Shown here: piece by piece, positions 8,731 through 18,232 of the stretch
How positions within the stretch are numbered: the first letter of the stretch is position 1
Layout: each line of letters begins with the position of its first letter
Source of the DNA: Pseudomonas sp. MM223
Lineage (GTDB): Bacteria > Pseudomonadota > Gammaproteobacteria > Pseudomonadales > Pseudomonadaceae
Length of the DNA stretch: 64,000 bases
Reading direction: 5' to 3'
Assembly (NCBI GenBank): GCA_947090765.1
Contig: OX352322.1
Coordinates: 6,193,001-6,257,000 of the forward strand
Made by a program: the position numbers and the translations under genes
Notes under the pieces: model-generated
Database searches by the model: none
What the model was told of the DNA's origin: nothing
What the model saw: only the letters and a program-made list of their open reading frames with translations

Positions 8731-10173
8731 ATGTTCGATACCAGCGCCCTGCTGCGCCAGCGCTTTGCCGCGCTGCGCAGCACGGCCGAGTTGTTTTCCC
8801 TGCGCCATGTGAAACAGTCGCACCAGGCGCTATCGGTTCGCCGCAACGTTGCCGAACCACCGTTCTTCAGCCAGGACGAAGGTGCCATGCTCACCGTGCG
8901 GGTGAACGGCGTGGAGGCCTATGCGGCCACCGCCGACCTGTCCCAGGCCGGCCTGCAACGCGCACTGGATCAAGCCGAGGCTTTGGCCCGGCAGATCGCC
9001 CCGCACAGCCTGCTCGACCTGCGCGACCAGCCAGTGACCAACGCCCGTCACGACCACATTTCGCCCAACTTCGAGCAACCCGTGCCCTCCCTCGCCGACT
9101 GCCTTGGCCTGCTGGCTGCCGAATCGGCCAGCGTACCCAAGGACAGCCGCCTGGTAGACTGGCAGGCCAGTCTGGGCCTGAGCCTGGTGGAGCAAACCTA
9201 CCTGAACTCCGCGGGTGCCGAACTGCGCCACGCACAGCGCTTTCTGTTCCCGGGCCTGGGCGTCACCGCCAGCGATGGCCAAGACAGCCAGAGCCGCAGC
9301 CTGGGCCGCGACAACTTCGGCCAGCAGGGCGGTTTCGAGATCATCGAGCGCTGCGGGCTGGTCGGCGCCGCCCGGCAGGTCGCCGACGAGGCACTGCAAC
9401 TGCTGCTGGCCCCCAACACCCCAAGCGGCCAGCGTGACCTGCTGTTGATGCCGGACCAGATGATGCTGCAGATCCACGAGTCCATCGGCCACCCGCTGGA
9501 GATGGACCGCATCCTCGGCGACGAGCGCAACTACGCGGGCACCAGCTTCGTCAAAGCCAGCGACTTCGGCCACCTGCAATACGGCTCCAGCCTGCTGAAC
9601 GTGACCTTCGACCCAACCATCGGCGAAGAGCTGGCCAGCTACAGCTTTGATGATGACGGTACCCCGGCCAGCAAGCAGTTCCTGATCCGCGACGGCCTGC
9701 TGCTGCGCCCATTGGGCGGCGCACTGTCGCAATTCCGCTCAGGCCTGGATGGCGTGGCCAACAGCCGCGCCTGTGGCTGGAACCGCGCGCCGATCGACCG
9801 CATGGCCAACCTGAACATCGAGCCTGGCGACCAGAGCCTGGAGCAACTGGTGAAGGGCATCGAGCATGGCATCCTGATGCGCACCAACCGCTCCTGGTCC
9901 ATCGACGATGCGCGCAACAAGTTCCAGTTTGGCTGTGAATGGGGCCAGCTGATTAAAAACGGCGAGCTCAAGGGCGTCGTCAAGAACCCCAACTACCGCG
10001 GCATCTCCGCGCAGTTCTGGCGCAACCTGTCGGCCGTCGGCGACCGCAGCACCTTCCAGGTACTGGGCACGCCCAACTGTGGCAAAGGCGAACCTAACCA
10101 GGTGGTGCGGGTCGGGCATGCCTCGCCGGCCTGCGTATTCCGCCAGATCGACGTATTCGGAGGGGACGCCTGA
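8731..10173 (+). CDS. TldD-like metallopeptidase subunit
   Basis: TldD and TldE/PmbA form a heterodimeric zinc peptidase that degrades unfolded small peptides and matures some modified peptides. This 480-residue protein has the TldD zinc motif HESIGH (HExxxH) in QMMLQIHESIGHPLEMD near residue 250, so it is the catalytic subunit. ATG 8731 follows GGAGG at 9 bases. Its stop overlaps the start of the next gene (TGATG), so the pair is co-translated. It is probably an additional paralogue of the housekeeping tldD/pmbA pair, which would lie elsewhere; that cannot be checked here. Confidence 0.87.
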   Translation: MFDTSALLRQRFAALRSTAELFSLRHVKQSHQALSVRRNVAEPPFFSQDEGAMLTVRVNGVEAYAATADLSQAGLQRALDQAEALARQIAPHSLLDLRDQPVTNARHDHISPNFEQPVPSLADCLGLLAAESASVPKDSRLVDWQASLGLSLVEQTYLNSAGAELRHAQRFLFPGLGVTASDGQDSQSRSLGRDNFGQQGGFEIIERCGLVGAARQVADEALQLLLAPNTPSGQRDLLLMPDQMMLQIHESIGHPLEMDRILGDERNYAGTSFVKASDFGHLQYGSSLLNVTFDPTIGEELASYSFDDDGTPASKQFLIRDGLLLRPLGGALSQFRSGLDGVANSRACGWNRAPIDRMANLNIEPGDQSLEQLVKGIEHGILMRTNRSWSIDDARNKFQFGCEWGQLIKNGELKGVVKNPNYRGISAQFWRNLSAVGDRSTFQVLGTPNCGKGEPNQVVRVGHASPACVFRQIDVFGGDA

Positions 10174-11492
10174 TGAAACACACTTTCGAAACCCTGGTCG
10201 GGGATATGCGCGCCGCCTTGCAAGCAGGCGAGCAGTTCACCCTCGGTTACAGCGCCGAACAGTCGCAATTTTTGCGCTTCAACCACGCCAAGGTGCGCCA
10301 GGCCGGTGAAGTGAGCCAGGCCAGCGCGCAACTGCGGCTGGTCCGCGATGGCCGTCAGGCGGAACAACAGGTGACCTTGAGCGGTGACGTGCAACTGGAC
10401 CGCCAGCGCCTGATCGGTGCCATGGAGCAGCTGCGCCAGACCTTGCCGCTGTTGGCTATCGACCCTTACCTGCGCCTGGACGACAGCGCCTGGCACAGCC
10501 ACAGCTTGCAGGAACACCCCCTGCCCGAACTGAGCGACGTGCTGGCCCTGCTCGACCGCGAAGCAGGCGAACTGGACCTGGTCGGTATCTACGCTGCCGG
10601 CGCGATCTGCCGGGGCTTTGCCAGTTCGTTCGGCGCCTTTGGCTGGCACCAGGCCAACAGCTTCAACTTTGACTGGAGCCTGTTCCACGAGAACGGCCAA
10701 GCGGTAAAGGCCAACTATGCCGGCCAGGTTTGGAACATCGACGACTTCACGGCACGTTTGCGTCAGGCGCGGGAACAGTTGGGCTTCCTCGGACGCCCGG
10801 TGATCACCCTCAAACCCGGGAGCTACCGTGCCTACCTGGCGCCTGCTGCCATGGACGAAATCGCCGGCATGCTGTGCTGGGGCGGTTTTTCCGCACAGGC
10901 CCTGGCTACTGGCAACAGCGCCTTGCAGCGTTTGTACAACGGCGATGCCCGGCTGAGCCCACTGGTGAGTTTCACCGAGCAGGTCAGCGGCTCGCTGAGC
11001 CCGGCGTTTTCCGATGAAGGCGCACCACGTCTGGATGTGCCGTTGATCCAGCAAGGCGTGGCGCAGCAACGCTTGATCTGCGCACGCAGTGCGGCCGAAT
11101 TCGAGCTGCTGGCCAATGGCGCCGACAGTTACGAGTCGCCCTGCGCGCTCAGCCTGGCGCCGGGCAACCTGGCGAACGAACAGATCCTTGAGCGGCTGGG
11201 CACCGGGCTGTACATCAGCAACCTGTGGTACCTGAACTACTCTGACCTGCCGGCAGCACGCATGACAGGGCTTACCCGCTTCGCCACCTTCTGGGTGGAA
11301 AACGGGCAGATTCAGGGGCCGGTGAGCACCATGCGCTTCGACGACAGCCTGTACAGCTTGCTGGGTAGCCAGCTGGAAGACCTGACCCAAGAGCGCGAGA
11401 TGATCTTGTCGACCAGCACCTATGGACAGCGCAGTACCGGGTCGAGTCATTTGCCCGGGGCACTGGTCAAAGGCCTGACCCTGACATTGTGA
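10173..11492 (+). CDS. TldE/PmbA-like partner subunit
   Basis: A 439-residue member of the TldD/PmbA family, lacking the HExxxH motif and so equivalent to the non-catalytic TldE/PmbA subunit. The N-terminal part (FTLGYSAEQSQFLRFNHAKVRQ) and the C-terminal GLYISNLWYLNYSDLPAARMTG and FWVENGQIQGPVSTMRFDDSLY segments are typical of the family. Start ATG at 10173 shares bases with the stop of the upstream TldD-like gene. A REP pair follows and probably ends the transcript region. Confidence 0.83.
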   Translation: MKHTFETLVGDMRAALQAGEQFTLGYSAEQSQFLRFNHAKVRQAGEVSQASAQLRLVRDGRQAEQQVTLSGDVQLDRQRLIGAMEQLRQTLPLLAIDPYLRLDDSAWHSHSLQEHPLPELSDVLALLDREAGELDLVGIYAAGAICRGFASSFGAFGWHQANSFNFDWSLFHENGQAVKANYAGQVWNIDDFTARLRQAREQLGFLGRPVITLKPGSYRAYLAPAAMDEIAGMLCWGGFSAQALATGNSALQRLYNGDARLSPLVSFTEQVSGSLSPAFSDEGAPRLDVPLIQQGVAQQRLICARSAAEFELLANGADSYESPCALSLAPGNLANEQILERLGTGLYISNLWYLNYSDLPAARMTGLTRFATFWVENGQIQGPVSTMRFDDSLYSLLGSQLEDLTQEREMILSTSTYGQRSTGSSHLPGALVKGLTLTL

Positions 11493-11503
11493 TAGGCCAT
11501 TCC

Positions 11504-11597
11504 GGCCTCATCGCCGGCAAGCCAGCTCCCACAGGGACCGCACCCAGCTCGAGGCCTGTGGTGATCCTGTGGGAGCTGGCTTGCCGGCGATGAGGCC
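11504..11597. repeat. Inverted REP pair
   Basis: GGCCTCATCGCCGGCAAGCC AGCTCCCACAGG and its reverse complement (CCTGTGGGAGCTGGCTTGCC GGCGATGAGGCC) are separated by a short unique spacer. Arms are close to 33 bp. It lies between the TldE-like gene and the efflux gene. Confidence 0.88.
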
Positions 11598-11629
11598 AGT
11601 ACAGGCAATGCCGAACATTGAGGTTCCTC

Positions 11630-13057
11630 ATGCCCGAACGCACCCCGCTGGACCCCGTCACCGCCCGCTGGATCCCCTGGGTGGTGGCCATCGCCTTCTT
11701 CATGCAGTCCCTGGACGGCACCATCCTCAACACCGCACTGCCAGCCATGGCCCGCTCGCTGGCCGAAGACCCGCTGCGCATGCAGGGCGTGATTATCGCC
11801 TACATGCTCACCGTGGCCCTGCTGATCCCCGCCTCTGGGTGGATCGCCGACCGCTTCGGCACCAAGCGCATCTTCTTCAGCGCCATTCTGCTGTTCAGCT
11901 TCGGCTCGCTGCTGTGCGCAGCAGCCAACAGCCTCGGTTTCCTGATCTTCGCCCGCGTCGTGCAGGGCCTGGGCGGTGCGCTGATGCTGCCGGTCGGGCG
12001 GCTGGTGGTGCTGCGCGCCTACCCGCGCAGCGAGCTGGTGCGGATCATGAGCTTCATCACCATCCCCGGCCTGCTCGGCCCACTGCTGGGCCCAACCGTC
12101 GGCGGCTGGCTGGTAGAAATCCTCAGCTGGCACTGGATCTTCCTGCTCAACCTGCCGGTCGGCCTGATCGGCTGCATTGCCGTATGGAAGTTCATCCCGG
12201 ACCTGCGCGGCGCCGAGCGCACCACGTTCGACGGCCCCGGTTTCCTGCTGTTTGGCGCCGCGATGGTGCTGATCACCATCGCCATGGAAGGCCTGGGCGA
12301 GTTGCACCTGCCGCACCTGCGGGTGATGTTGCTGCTGTTCGCCGGCATGGCTTGCCTGGCTGCCTACTGGCTGCGTGCCGGGCGCGACCCGGAGCCGCTG
12401 TTCTCGCCCAGCCTGTTCCGCGTGCGTACCTTCGCCATCGGCATCCTCGGCAACCTGTTCGCCCGCCTGGGCAGCGGCGCCCTGCCGTTTCTGGTGCCGT
12501 TGCTGTTGCAGGTGGCGCTGGGCTACTCACCCGCCCAGGCCGGCATGAGCATGATCCCGCTGGCGGCAGCGGCCATGCTGGCCAAGTCCGTCGCTCGCCC
12601 ACTGATCGAGCGCTTCGGCTACCGCATCATCCTCACCGGCAATACCTTGCTGTTGGGCCTGCTGCTGGCCAGCCTCGGCCTGGTCGATGAGCAAACACCC
12701 TACGCCGTACTGCTGATCCAGCTGGGCCTGCTGGGCGCGGTGAACTCCATGCAGTTCACCGCGATGAACACCGTGACCCTGATCGACCTGGACGACGCCA
12801 GCGCCAGCAGCGGCAACAGCCTGCTGTCGGTGGTCGCACAGTTGGCGCTGAGCCTGGGCGTGGCCTGTGCCGGCGCACTGCTGGGCGGCTTTACCGCCGC
12901 GGGTAGTGCCGAGGGTGTGGAAAGCACCCTGGGCGCCTTCCAGTTGACGTTCGTCACCATCGGCGTGATGGCCATGCTGGCGGCAGCGATCTTCCTGCAA
13001 CTGGCGCCGACGGACGGAAGGCGTGCCCGTCGTCCGGAACAACACATGGAACCGTAG
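11630..13057 (+). CDS. mdtD: DHA2-family drug efflux MFS transporter, MdtD-like
   Basis: Proton-driven inner-membrane efflux pump with about 14 transmembrane helices and 475 residues. The N-terminus closely resembles my memory of E. coli MdtD: WIPWVVAIAFFMQSLDGTIL, NTALPAMARSL, the loop motif GWIADRFGTKRIFF, RVVQGLGGALMLPVGRL and the antiporter motif GLLGPLLGPTVGGWLVE. I start at ATG 11630 (MPERTPLDP), preceded by TGAGG, rather than the TTG at 11618. It sits alone between a REP pair and dbpA, without the MdtABC partners, so the substrate is unknown. Confidence 0.82.
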   Translation: MPERTPLDPVTARWIPWVVAIAFFMQSLDGTILNTALPAMARSLAEDPLRMQGVIIAYMLTVALLIPASGWIADRFGTKRIFFSAILLFSFGSLLCAAANSLGFLIFARVVQGLGGALMLPVGRLVVLRAYPRSELVRIMSFITIPGLLGPLLGPTVGGWLVEILSWHWIFLLNLPVGLIGCIAVWKFIPDLRGAERTTFDGPGFLLFGAAMVLITIAMEGLGELHLPHLRVMLLLFAGMACLAAYWLRAGRDPEPLFSPSLFRVRTFAIGILGNLFARLGSGALPFLVPLLLQVALGYSPAQAGMSMIPLAAAAMLAKSVARPLIERFGYRIILTGNTLLLGLLLASLGLVDEQTPYAVLLIQLGLLGAVNSMQFTAMNTVTLIDLDDASASSGNSLLSVVAQLALSLGVACAGALLGGFTAAGSAEGVESTLGAFQLTFVTIGVMAMLAAAIFLQLAPTDGRRARRPEQHMEP

Positions 13058-13121
13058 GGCGAATGGCCACGAGGCTGGTAGACTGTGCGGCATTTTTCGC
13101 TTCGCAACGCAGGCCCGCCTC

Positions 13122-14507
13122 GTGACCACCGAATCCACCGCCTTTGCCACTCTGCCGTTGTCCGCCGCCATGCTGGCGAACCTGGACGCTCTCGGCTATG
13201 CCTCGATGACGCCGATCCAGGCCCAGAGCCTGCCCGTCATCCTCAAAGGCCAGGACCTGATCGCCCAGGCCAAGACCGGCAGCGGCAAGACTGCCGCCTT
13301 CGGCATCGGCCTGCTGAACCCGATCAACCCGCGCTACTTCGGCTGCCAGGCCCTGGTGCTATGCCCTACCCGCGAGCTCGCCGACCAGGTGGCCAAGGAG
13401 CTGCGCCGCCTGGCCCGCGCCGAGGACAACATCAAGATCCTCACCCTGTGCGGTGGCGTTTCGCTGGGCCCGCAGATCGCTTCGCTAGAGCACGGTGCGC
13501 ACATCATCGTCGGCACCCCGGGGCGCATCCAGCAGCACCTGGACAAAGGCACCCTGGTGCTCGATGGCCTGAACACGCTGGTGCTGGACGAAGCCGACCG
13601 CATGCTCGACATGGGCTTCTTCGACGCCATCGCCAGCATCATCGGCAAGACCCCGTCGCGCCGCCAGACCCTGCTGTTCTCGGCCACCTACCCGTCCGGC
13701 ATCAAGCAGCTGGCCGCCGACTTCATGCGTAACCCGCAACAGGTCAAGGTCGAGAGCCTGCACACCGACAACCAGATCGAACAGCGCTTCATCGAGATCG
13801 ACCCACAGCACCGCCTGGAAGCCGTCACCCGCGTGCTCGGCCACTACCGCCCGCAGTCCTGCGTGGCGTTCTGCTTCACCAAGCAGCAGTGCGAGGACGT
13901 AGTTGCCCACCTGACCGCCAAGGGCATCGTCGCCCAGGCCCTGCACGGTGACCTGGAACAACGCGACCGCGACCAGGTGCTGACCATGTTCGCCAACCGC
14001 AGCAGCTCGGTGCTGGTAGCCACCGACGTGGCCGCGCGCGGCCTGGATATCGATGGCCTGGACATGGTCATCAACGTGGAGCTGGCGCGTGATGCCGAAA
14101 TCCACGTGCACCGCGTGGGCCGCACCGGCCGTGCCGGCGAGAAAGGTGTGGCGGTAAGCCTGGTGGCGCCGGCCGAAGGCCACCGCGCCCAGGCTATCGA
14201 AGACCTGCAGAAAAGCCCGCTGCGCTGGGACTCGCTGGACAGCCTGAAGAACAAGGGCGGCGAACCACTGCTGCCGGTGATGACCACGCTGTGCATTGCC
14301 GCTGGCCGCAAGGATAAACTGCGCCCTGGCGATATTCTGGGTGCGCTGACCGGTGACGCCGGCATCCCGGGCAAGCAGGTGGGCAAGATCGCCATCTTCG
14401 ACTTCCAGGCGTTCGTTGCCGTAGAGCGCGCACTGGCCAAACAGGCCATGCAGCGGCTGAACAGCGGCAAGATCAAGGGCCGCGCCCTGAAAGTCCGCAT
14501 CGTCTGA
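13122..14507 (+). CDS. dbpA: ATP-dependent RNA helicase DbpA
   Basis: DEAD-box helicase that acts on 23S rRNA helix 92 in large-subunit assembly. Motifs in order: Q-motif region SMTPIQAQSLP, Walker A AKTGSGKT, PTRELADQ, VGTPGRIQ, DEAD in [17 protein letters not shown], and HRVGRTGRAG. The C-terminal DbpA RNA-binding domain is seen as RPGDILGALTGDAGIPGKQV and IFDFQAFVAVERALA. Length 461 matches the family (457 in E. coli). The GTG at 13122 is chosen because similarity starts with TTESTAFATLPLS; a longer frame begins at 13023, inside mdtD. A REP pair after the stop probably acts as terminator. Confidence 0.93.
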   Translation: MTTESTAFATLPLSAAMLANLDALGYASMTPIQAQSLPVILKGQDLIAQAKTGSGKTAAFGIGLLNPINPRYFGCQALVLCPTRELADQVAKELRRLARAEDNIKILTLCGGVSLGPQIASLEHGAHIIVGTPGRIQQHLDKGTLVLDGLNTLVLDEADRMLDMGFFDAIASIIGKTPSRRQTLLFSATYPSGIKQLAADFMRNPQQVKVESLHTDNQIEQRFIEIDPQHRLEAVTRVLGHYRPQSCVAFCFTKQQCEDVVAHLTAKGIVAQALHGDLEQRDRDQVLTMFANRSSSVLVATDVAARGLDIDGLDMVINVELARDAEIHVHRVGRTGRAGEKGVAVSLVAPAEGHRAQAIEDLQKSPLRWDSLDSLKNKGGEPLLPVMTTLCIAAGRKDKLRPGDILGALTGDAGIPGKQVGKIAIFDFQAFVAVERALAKQAMQRLNSGKIKGRALKVRIV

Positions 14508-14515
14508 TATTTTTT

Positions 14516-14632
14516 GGGGCTGCTTTGCAGCCATCGCAGGCAAGCCAGCTCCCACAGGATCTCCGCAGGCCCAAGGCTTGTGCAGTACTTGTGGGAGCTG
14601 GCTTGCCTGCGATGGGCCGCAACAGCGGCCCC
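14516..14632. repeat. Inverted REP pair after dbpA
   Basis: GGGGCTGCTTTGCAGCC and CATCGCAGGCAAGCCAGCTC are mirrored by GAGCTGGCTTGCCTGCGATG and GGGCCGCAACAGCGGCCCC. A TTTTTT run precedes it (14510-14515). It probably blocks RNA decay or transcription between dbpA and the next gene. Confidence 0.86.
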
Positions 14633-14653
14633 GGCTATCCATGAGGTAACACC

Positions 14654-15835
14654 GTGCATTCCACCGACGTGATCATCCTCGGCGCCGGCGCCGCCGGCCT
14701 GATGTGCGCCCAGCTCAGCGCCCGCCGGGGCCGCCGCGTTCTGCTGCTCGACCACGCCAACAAGCCGGGCAAGAAGATCCTCATGTCCGGCGGCGGGCGT
14801 TGCAACTTCACCAACATGTACACCGAGCCCGCCAACTTCCTGTCGCACAACGCGCACTTCTGCAAGTCGGCCCTGGCCCGCTACACCCAGTGGGACTTCA
14901 TCGAGCTGGTGTGCAAGCACGGCGTGGCGTACCACGAGAAGAAGCTCGGCCAGCTGTTCTGCGACAACAAGGCCAGCGACATCCTCGACATGCTGCTGGC
15001 CGAATGCGACGAGGCCGGCGCCGAGATCCGCATGCACACCAGCATCGAACAGATCGAGAAGACCGAAGGCGGCTACCTGCTGCAAACCAGCGGCGGCCAG
15101 TTTGCCTGCCAGTCGCTGGTGATTGCCACCGGCGGGCTGTCGATCCCGACCCTGGGCGCCACCGGCTTCGGCTACCAGGTGGCGCGCCAGTTTGGCCACA
15201 CCCTGCTGCCGACCCGCGCCGGGCTGGTGCCGTTCACCATCACCGAGCCCCAACTCAAGGCACTGTGCACCGAGTTGTCCGGCACCTCGCTGGACTGCAC
15301 CGCCAGTTGCAACGGCACCAGCTTCCGCGAAAACCTGCTGTTTACCCACCGCGGCCTGAGCGGCCCGGCGATCTTGCAGATTTCCTCGTTCTGGGAAGCC
15401 GGTGACACGGTCGAGATCAACCTGCTGCCCGACCGCGATGCGCTGACCTGGCTGCAACAGATGCAGGCCGAACGTGCCAACGCCGAACTGAAGACCGTGC
15501 TGGGCGAGGTATTCACCCGCAAGCTGGCCAACCTGCTGGCCGAGCAGTGGTTCGAGTCCAAGCCAATGAAGCAGTACACCCCGGCGGAGCTGGCGCACAT
15601 CGCCGAAAAACTGGCGAACTGGCAAGTAGTGCCGGCCGGCACCGAAGGCTACCGCACCGCCGAAGTGACCCTGGGCGGCGTGGATACCCGCGAAGTGTCA
15701 TCCAAGACCATGGAATCGCTGAAAAGCCCCGGGCTGTACTTCATCGGCGAAGTGCTCGACGTCACCGGCCACCTGGGCGGCTTCAACTTCCAGTGGGCCT
15801 GGGCATCGGCCAACGCCGCAGCGCAGTTCGTGTAG
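14654..15835 (+). CDS. BaiN/RdsA-family (HI0933-like) FAD-dependent oxidoreductase
   Basis: A 393-residue flavoprotein of the HI0933/YhiN family. The N-terminal dinucleotide-binding motif is GAGAAGLMCAQLSARRG with the acidic strand end LLLD. The family signature GKKILMSGGGRCNFTN follows at residues 36-51, and TGGLSIPTLGATGFGY further on. The C-terminus has GGVDTREVSSKTMESLKSPGLYF and GEVLDVTGHLGGFNFQWAWASG-like residues that close the FAD site. Start is GTG 14654, following GAGGT. The physiological substrate of most members is unknown; the name BaiN comes from a bile-acid enzyme and should not be taken as function. Confidence 0.86.
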   Translation: MHSTDVIILGAGAAGLMCAQLSARRGRRVLLLDHANKPGKKILMSGGGRCNFTNMYTEPANFLSHNAHFCKSALARYTQWDFIELVCKHGVAYHEKKLGQLFCDNKASDILDMLLAECDEAGAEIRMHTSIEQIEKTEGGYLLQTSGGQFACQSLVIATGGLSIPTLGATGFGYQVARQFGHTLLPTRAGLVPFTITEPQLKALCTELSGTSLDCTASCNGTSFRENLLFTHRGLSGPAILQISSFWEAGDTVEINLLPDRDALTWLQQMQAERANAELKTVLGEVFTRKLANLLAEQWFESKPMKQYTPAELAHIAEKLANWQVVPAGTEGYRTAEVTLGGVDTREVSSKTMESLKSPGLYFIGEVLDVTGHLGGFNFQWAWASANAAAQFV

Positions 15836-15850
15836 AGTAGAATCCATTCA

Positions 15851-15884
15851 GCAGCACGGAACGCTTCTTGCTGGCCCGTGCTGC
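15851..15884. other. Hairpin between the flavoprotein gene and the YccS-like gene
   Basis: GCAGCACGG and CCGTGCTGC form a perfect 9-bp stem with a 16-base loop, without a T tract. It may stabilise a transcript end or act in the leader of the next gene. Confidence 0.45.
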
Positions 15885-15918
15885 AATGCATTCTTCGCTC
15901 ACTGCCTAGCAGGCCATC

Positions 15919-18102
15919 ATGTCATCGAGCTCGTTCCGTCAGTCACTGCGTCGCCTGTGGGGCCAAGACAAGTTCAGCTACAGCATCCGGGTCACCATCG
16001 CCCTCACCGGCAGCCTGGCCCTGTGCTGGTACCAGAACGAGATGGCCCTGCTGATTCCGCTGTTCCTCGGCATCATCGCCAGCGCCCTGGCCGAAACCGA
16101 TGACAGCTGGCAGGGCCGCCTCAGCGCCCTGGCCGTTACCTTGGTGTGTTTCGCCATCGCCGCCCTGGCAGTCGAATTGTTGTTCCCCTACCCCTGGATC
16201 TTTGCCGTCGCCCTGGCGTTGGCAGCGTTCGGCCTGACCATGCTCGGCGCCTTGGGCGAACGCTATGGTGCGATTGCCTCGGCGACACTGATCACGGCGG
16301 TTTACACCATGATTGGCGTGGACCAGCGCGGTGGCCAAGTGACGGACTTCTGGCACGAGCCGCTGCTGTTGGTGGCGGGCGCGGCCTGGTACGGGCTGCT
16401 TTCGGTACTTTGGCAGGCATTGTTTTCCAACCAGCCGGTGCAGCAGAGCCTGGCCAAGCTGTTTTTCGAACTGGGCAGCTACCTCAAGCTCAAGGCCAGC
16501 CTGTTCGAGCCCATCCGCACCCTCGACGTCGAGGCCCGGCGCCTGGAACTGGCCCAGCAGAACGGCAAGGTGGTGGCAGCGCTGAACGCAGCCAAAGAGA
16601 TCATCCTGCACCGGGTGGGCAACAGCCAGCCGAACTCAAAGGTCAGCCGTTACCTCAAGCTGTACTTCCTGGCCCAGGACATCCATGAGCGGGTCAGCGC
16701 CTCGCACTACCCCTACAACGGCCTGACCGAGGCGTTTTTCCACAGCGACGTCATGTTCCGCTGCCAACGCCTGCTGCGTAAACAAGGCTCGTCCTGCCAG
16801 GAGCTGGCCCGCTCGATCCGCCTGCGCCAACCGTTCGTGCTGGCCAGCGGTTATCCAGAAGCCCTCGAAGACCTCAACGCTTCGCTCGAGCACCTGCGCA
16901 TCCAGAGCAACCCGGCCTGGCGCGGCCTGTTGCGCTCACTGCGGGCACTGGCCGCCAACCTGGCAACGCTGGACCGCCTGCTAAGCGCCGCCAGCAACCC
17001 GGATAGCCTGGCCGATGCCAGCGACAGCAGCCTGCTCGACCGCTCACCACGCTCGCTGAAGGACGTGTGGAAGCGCCTGCGTACTCGGCTCACGCCAACC
17101 TCGCTGTTGTTCCGCCATGCCCTGCGCCTGCCGCTGGCACTGTCGATTGGCTACGGCATGGTGCACCTGATCCACCCGACCCAAGGCTACTGGATCATCC
17201 TCACCACGCTCTTCGTATGCCAACCCAACTACGGTGCAACCCGGCGCAAGCTGGTGCAGCGAATCTTCGGCACCGCCGTCGGCCTGACAGTGGGCTGGGC
17301 CTTGTTCGACCTGTTCCCCAACCCGGTCATCCAGTCGCTGTTCGCCGTGGTGGCCGGGGTGGTGTTCTTCGTCAACCGCACCACCCGCTACACCCTGGCC
17401 ACGGCCGCAATCACCCTGATGGTGCTGTTCTGCTTCAACCAGATCGGCGATGGCTATGGCCTGTTCCTGCCGCGCCTGTTCGATACCCTGGTGGGCAGCC
17501 TGATCGCCATCCTGGCGGTGTTCCTGTTCCTGCCTGACTGGCAAGGGCGGCGGCTGAACAAGGCGTTGGCCAATACCCTGGCCTGCGCCAGCGTGTACCT
17601 GCGCCAGATCATGCAGCAGTATGCCCACGGCAAGCGCGACGACCTGGCCTACCGCCTGGCCCGGCGCAACGCCCATAACGCCGACGCGGCGCTGTCCACT
17701 ACCCTGGCCAACATGCTGATGGAGCCTGGGCACTTCCGTAAGGAAGCCGACGTTGGCTTCCGCTTCCTGGTGCTGTCACACACCTTGCTCAGCTACCTCT
17801 CAGGGCTGGGCGCGCACCGCGACACGGCGTTGCCGGCAGAGGTACAGGAGCAGTTGATCGAAGGTGCCGGGCAAAGCCTGGCCAGCAGCCTGGACGAGAT
17901 TGCCAACGGCCTGGCCGCACGGCTACCGGTGGCGATTCACAGCGATGCCGAAGAAGCGCTGGCCAATGCCCTGGAGCAGATGCCGGAAGAACTGGATGAG
18001 CACCAGCGGTTGGTGCAGACACAGTTGGCGTTGATTTGCCGGCAATTGGGGCCATTGCGGACTTTGGCGGCGCACCTGATCAAGGAAGGTGCCCCAGCCT
18101 GA
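15919..18102 (+). CDS. yccS: YccS/FUSC-family inner membrane protein
   Basis: A 727-residue protein with two blocks of hydrophobic helices, about residues 20-165 and 395-510, each followed by a long soluble helical region; this is the YccS/YhfK architecture. Recognisable segments include VTIALTGSLALCWYQNEMAL, LLFRHALRLPLALSIGYGMV and HPTQGYWIILTTLFVCQPNY, the last resembling the FUSC signature. Family members are putative transporters or efflux proteins related to aromatic-acid exporters; no substrate is shown. The ATG at 15919 stands alone after the hairpin. A REP pair lies directly after the stop. Confidence 0.85.
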   Translation: MSSSSFRQSLRRLWGQDKFSYSIRVTIALTGSLALCWYQNEMALLIPLFLGIIASALAETDDSWQGRLSALAVTLVCFAIAALAVELLFPYPWIFAVALALAAFGLTMLGALGERYGAIASATLITAVYTMIGVDQRGGQVTDFWHEPLLLVAGAAWYGLLSVLWQALFSNQPVQQSLAKLFFELGSYLKLKASLFEPIRTLDVEARRLELAQQNGKVVAALNAAKEIILHRVGNSQPNSKVSRYLKLYFLAQDIHERVSASHYPYNGLTEAFFHSDVMFRCQRLLRKQGSSCQELARSIRLRQPFVLASGYPEALEDLNASLEHLRIQSNPAWRGLLRSLRALAANLATLDRLLSAASNPDSLADASDSSLLDRSPRSLKDVWKRLRTRLTPTSLLFRHALRLPLALSIGYGMVHLIHPTQGYWIILTTLFVCQPNYGATRRKLVQRIFGTAVGLTVGWALFDLFPNPVIQSLFAVVAGVVFFVNRTTRYTLATAAITLMVLFCFNQIGDGYGLFLPRLFDTLVGSLIAILAVFLFLPDWQGRRLNKALANTLACASVYLRQIMQQYAHGKRDDLAYRLARRNAHNADAALSTTLANMLMEPGHFRKEADVGFRFLVLSHTLLSYLSGLGAHRDTALPAEVQEQLIEGAGQSLASSLDEIANGLAARLPVAIHSDAEEALANALEQMPEELDEHQRLVQTQLALICRQLGPLRTLAAHLIKEGAPA

Positions 18103-18112
18103 GTGCTTTGTT

Positions 18113-18224
18113 GCCTGTCAGGGCCCTATCGCCGGCAAGCCAGCCTCCCACATTGATTCCGCTACCCTCAGGCCCTGTGCAGTCACTGTGGGGCTGGTTT
18201 GCCGGCGATAGGGCCCTAACAGGC
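18113..18224. repeat. Inverted REP pair between convergent genes
   Basis: GCCTGTCAGGGCCCTATCGC CGGCAAGCCAGC is mirrored by GCTGGTTTGCCGGCGATAGG GCCCTAACAGGC. It fills the gap between the convergent YccS-like and solute-binding protein genes, so it may end both transcripts. Confidence 0.86.
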
Positions 18225-18232
18225 GATAGAGA

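Noticed and set aside
13023..13121. Longer N-terminus for DbpA
   Set aside because: It starts inside the mdtD coding region and adds residues unlike DbpA; GTG 13122 matches the family start.
13844..15625. A 593-codon minus-strand frame across dbpA and the flavoprotein gene
   Set aside because: It spans two real genes and a REP pair, and has no support as a protein.
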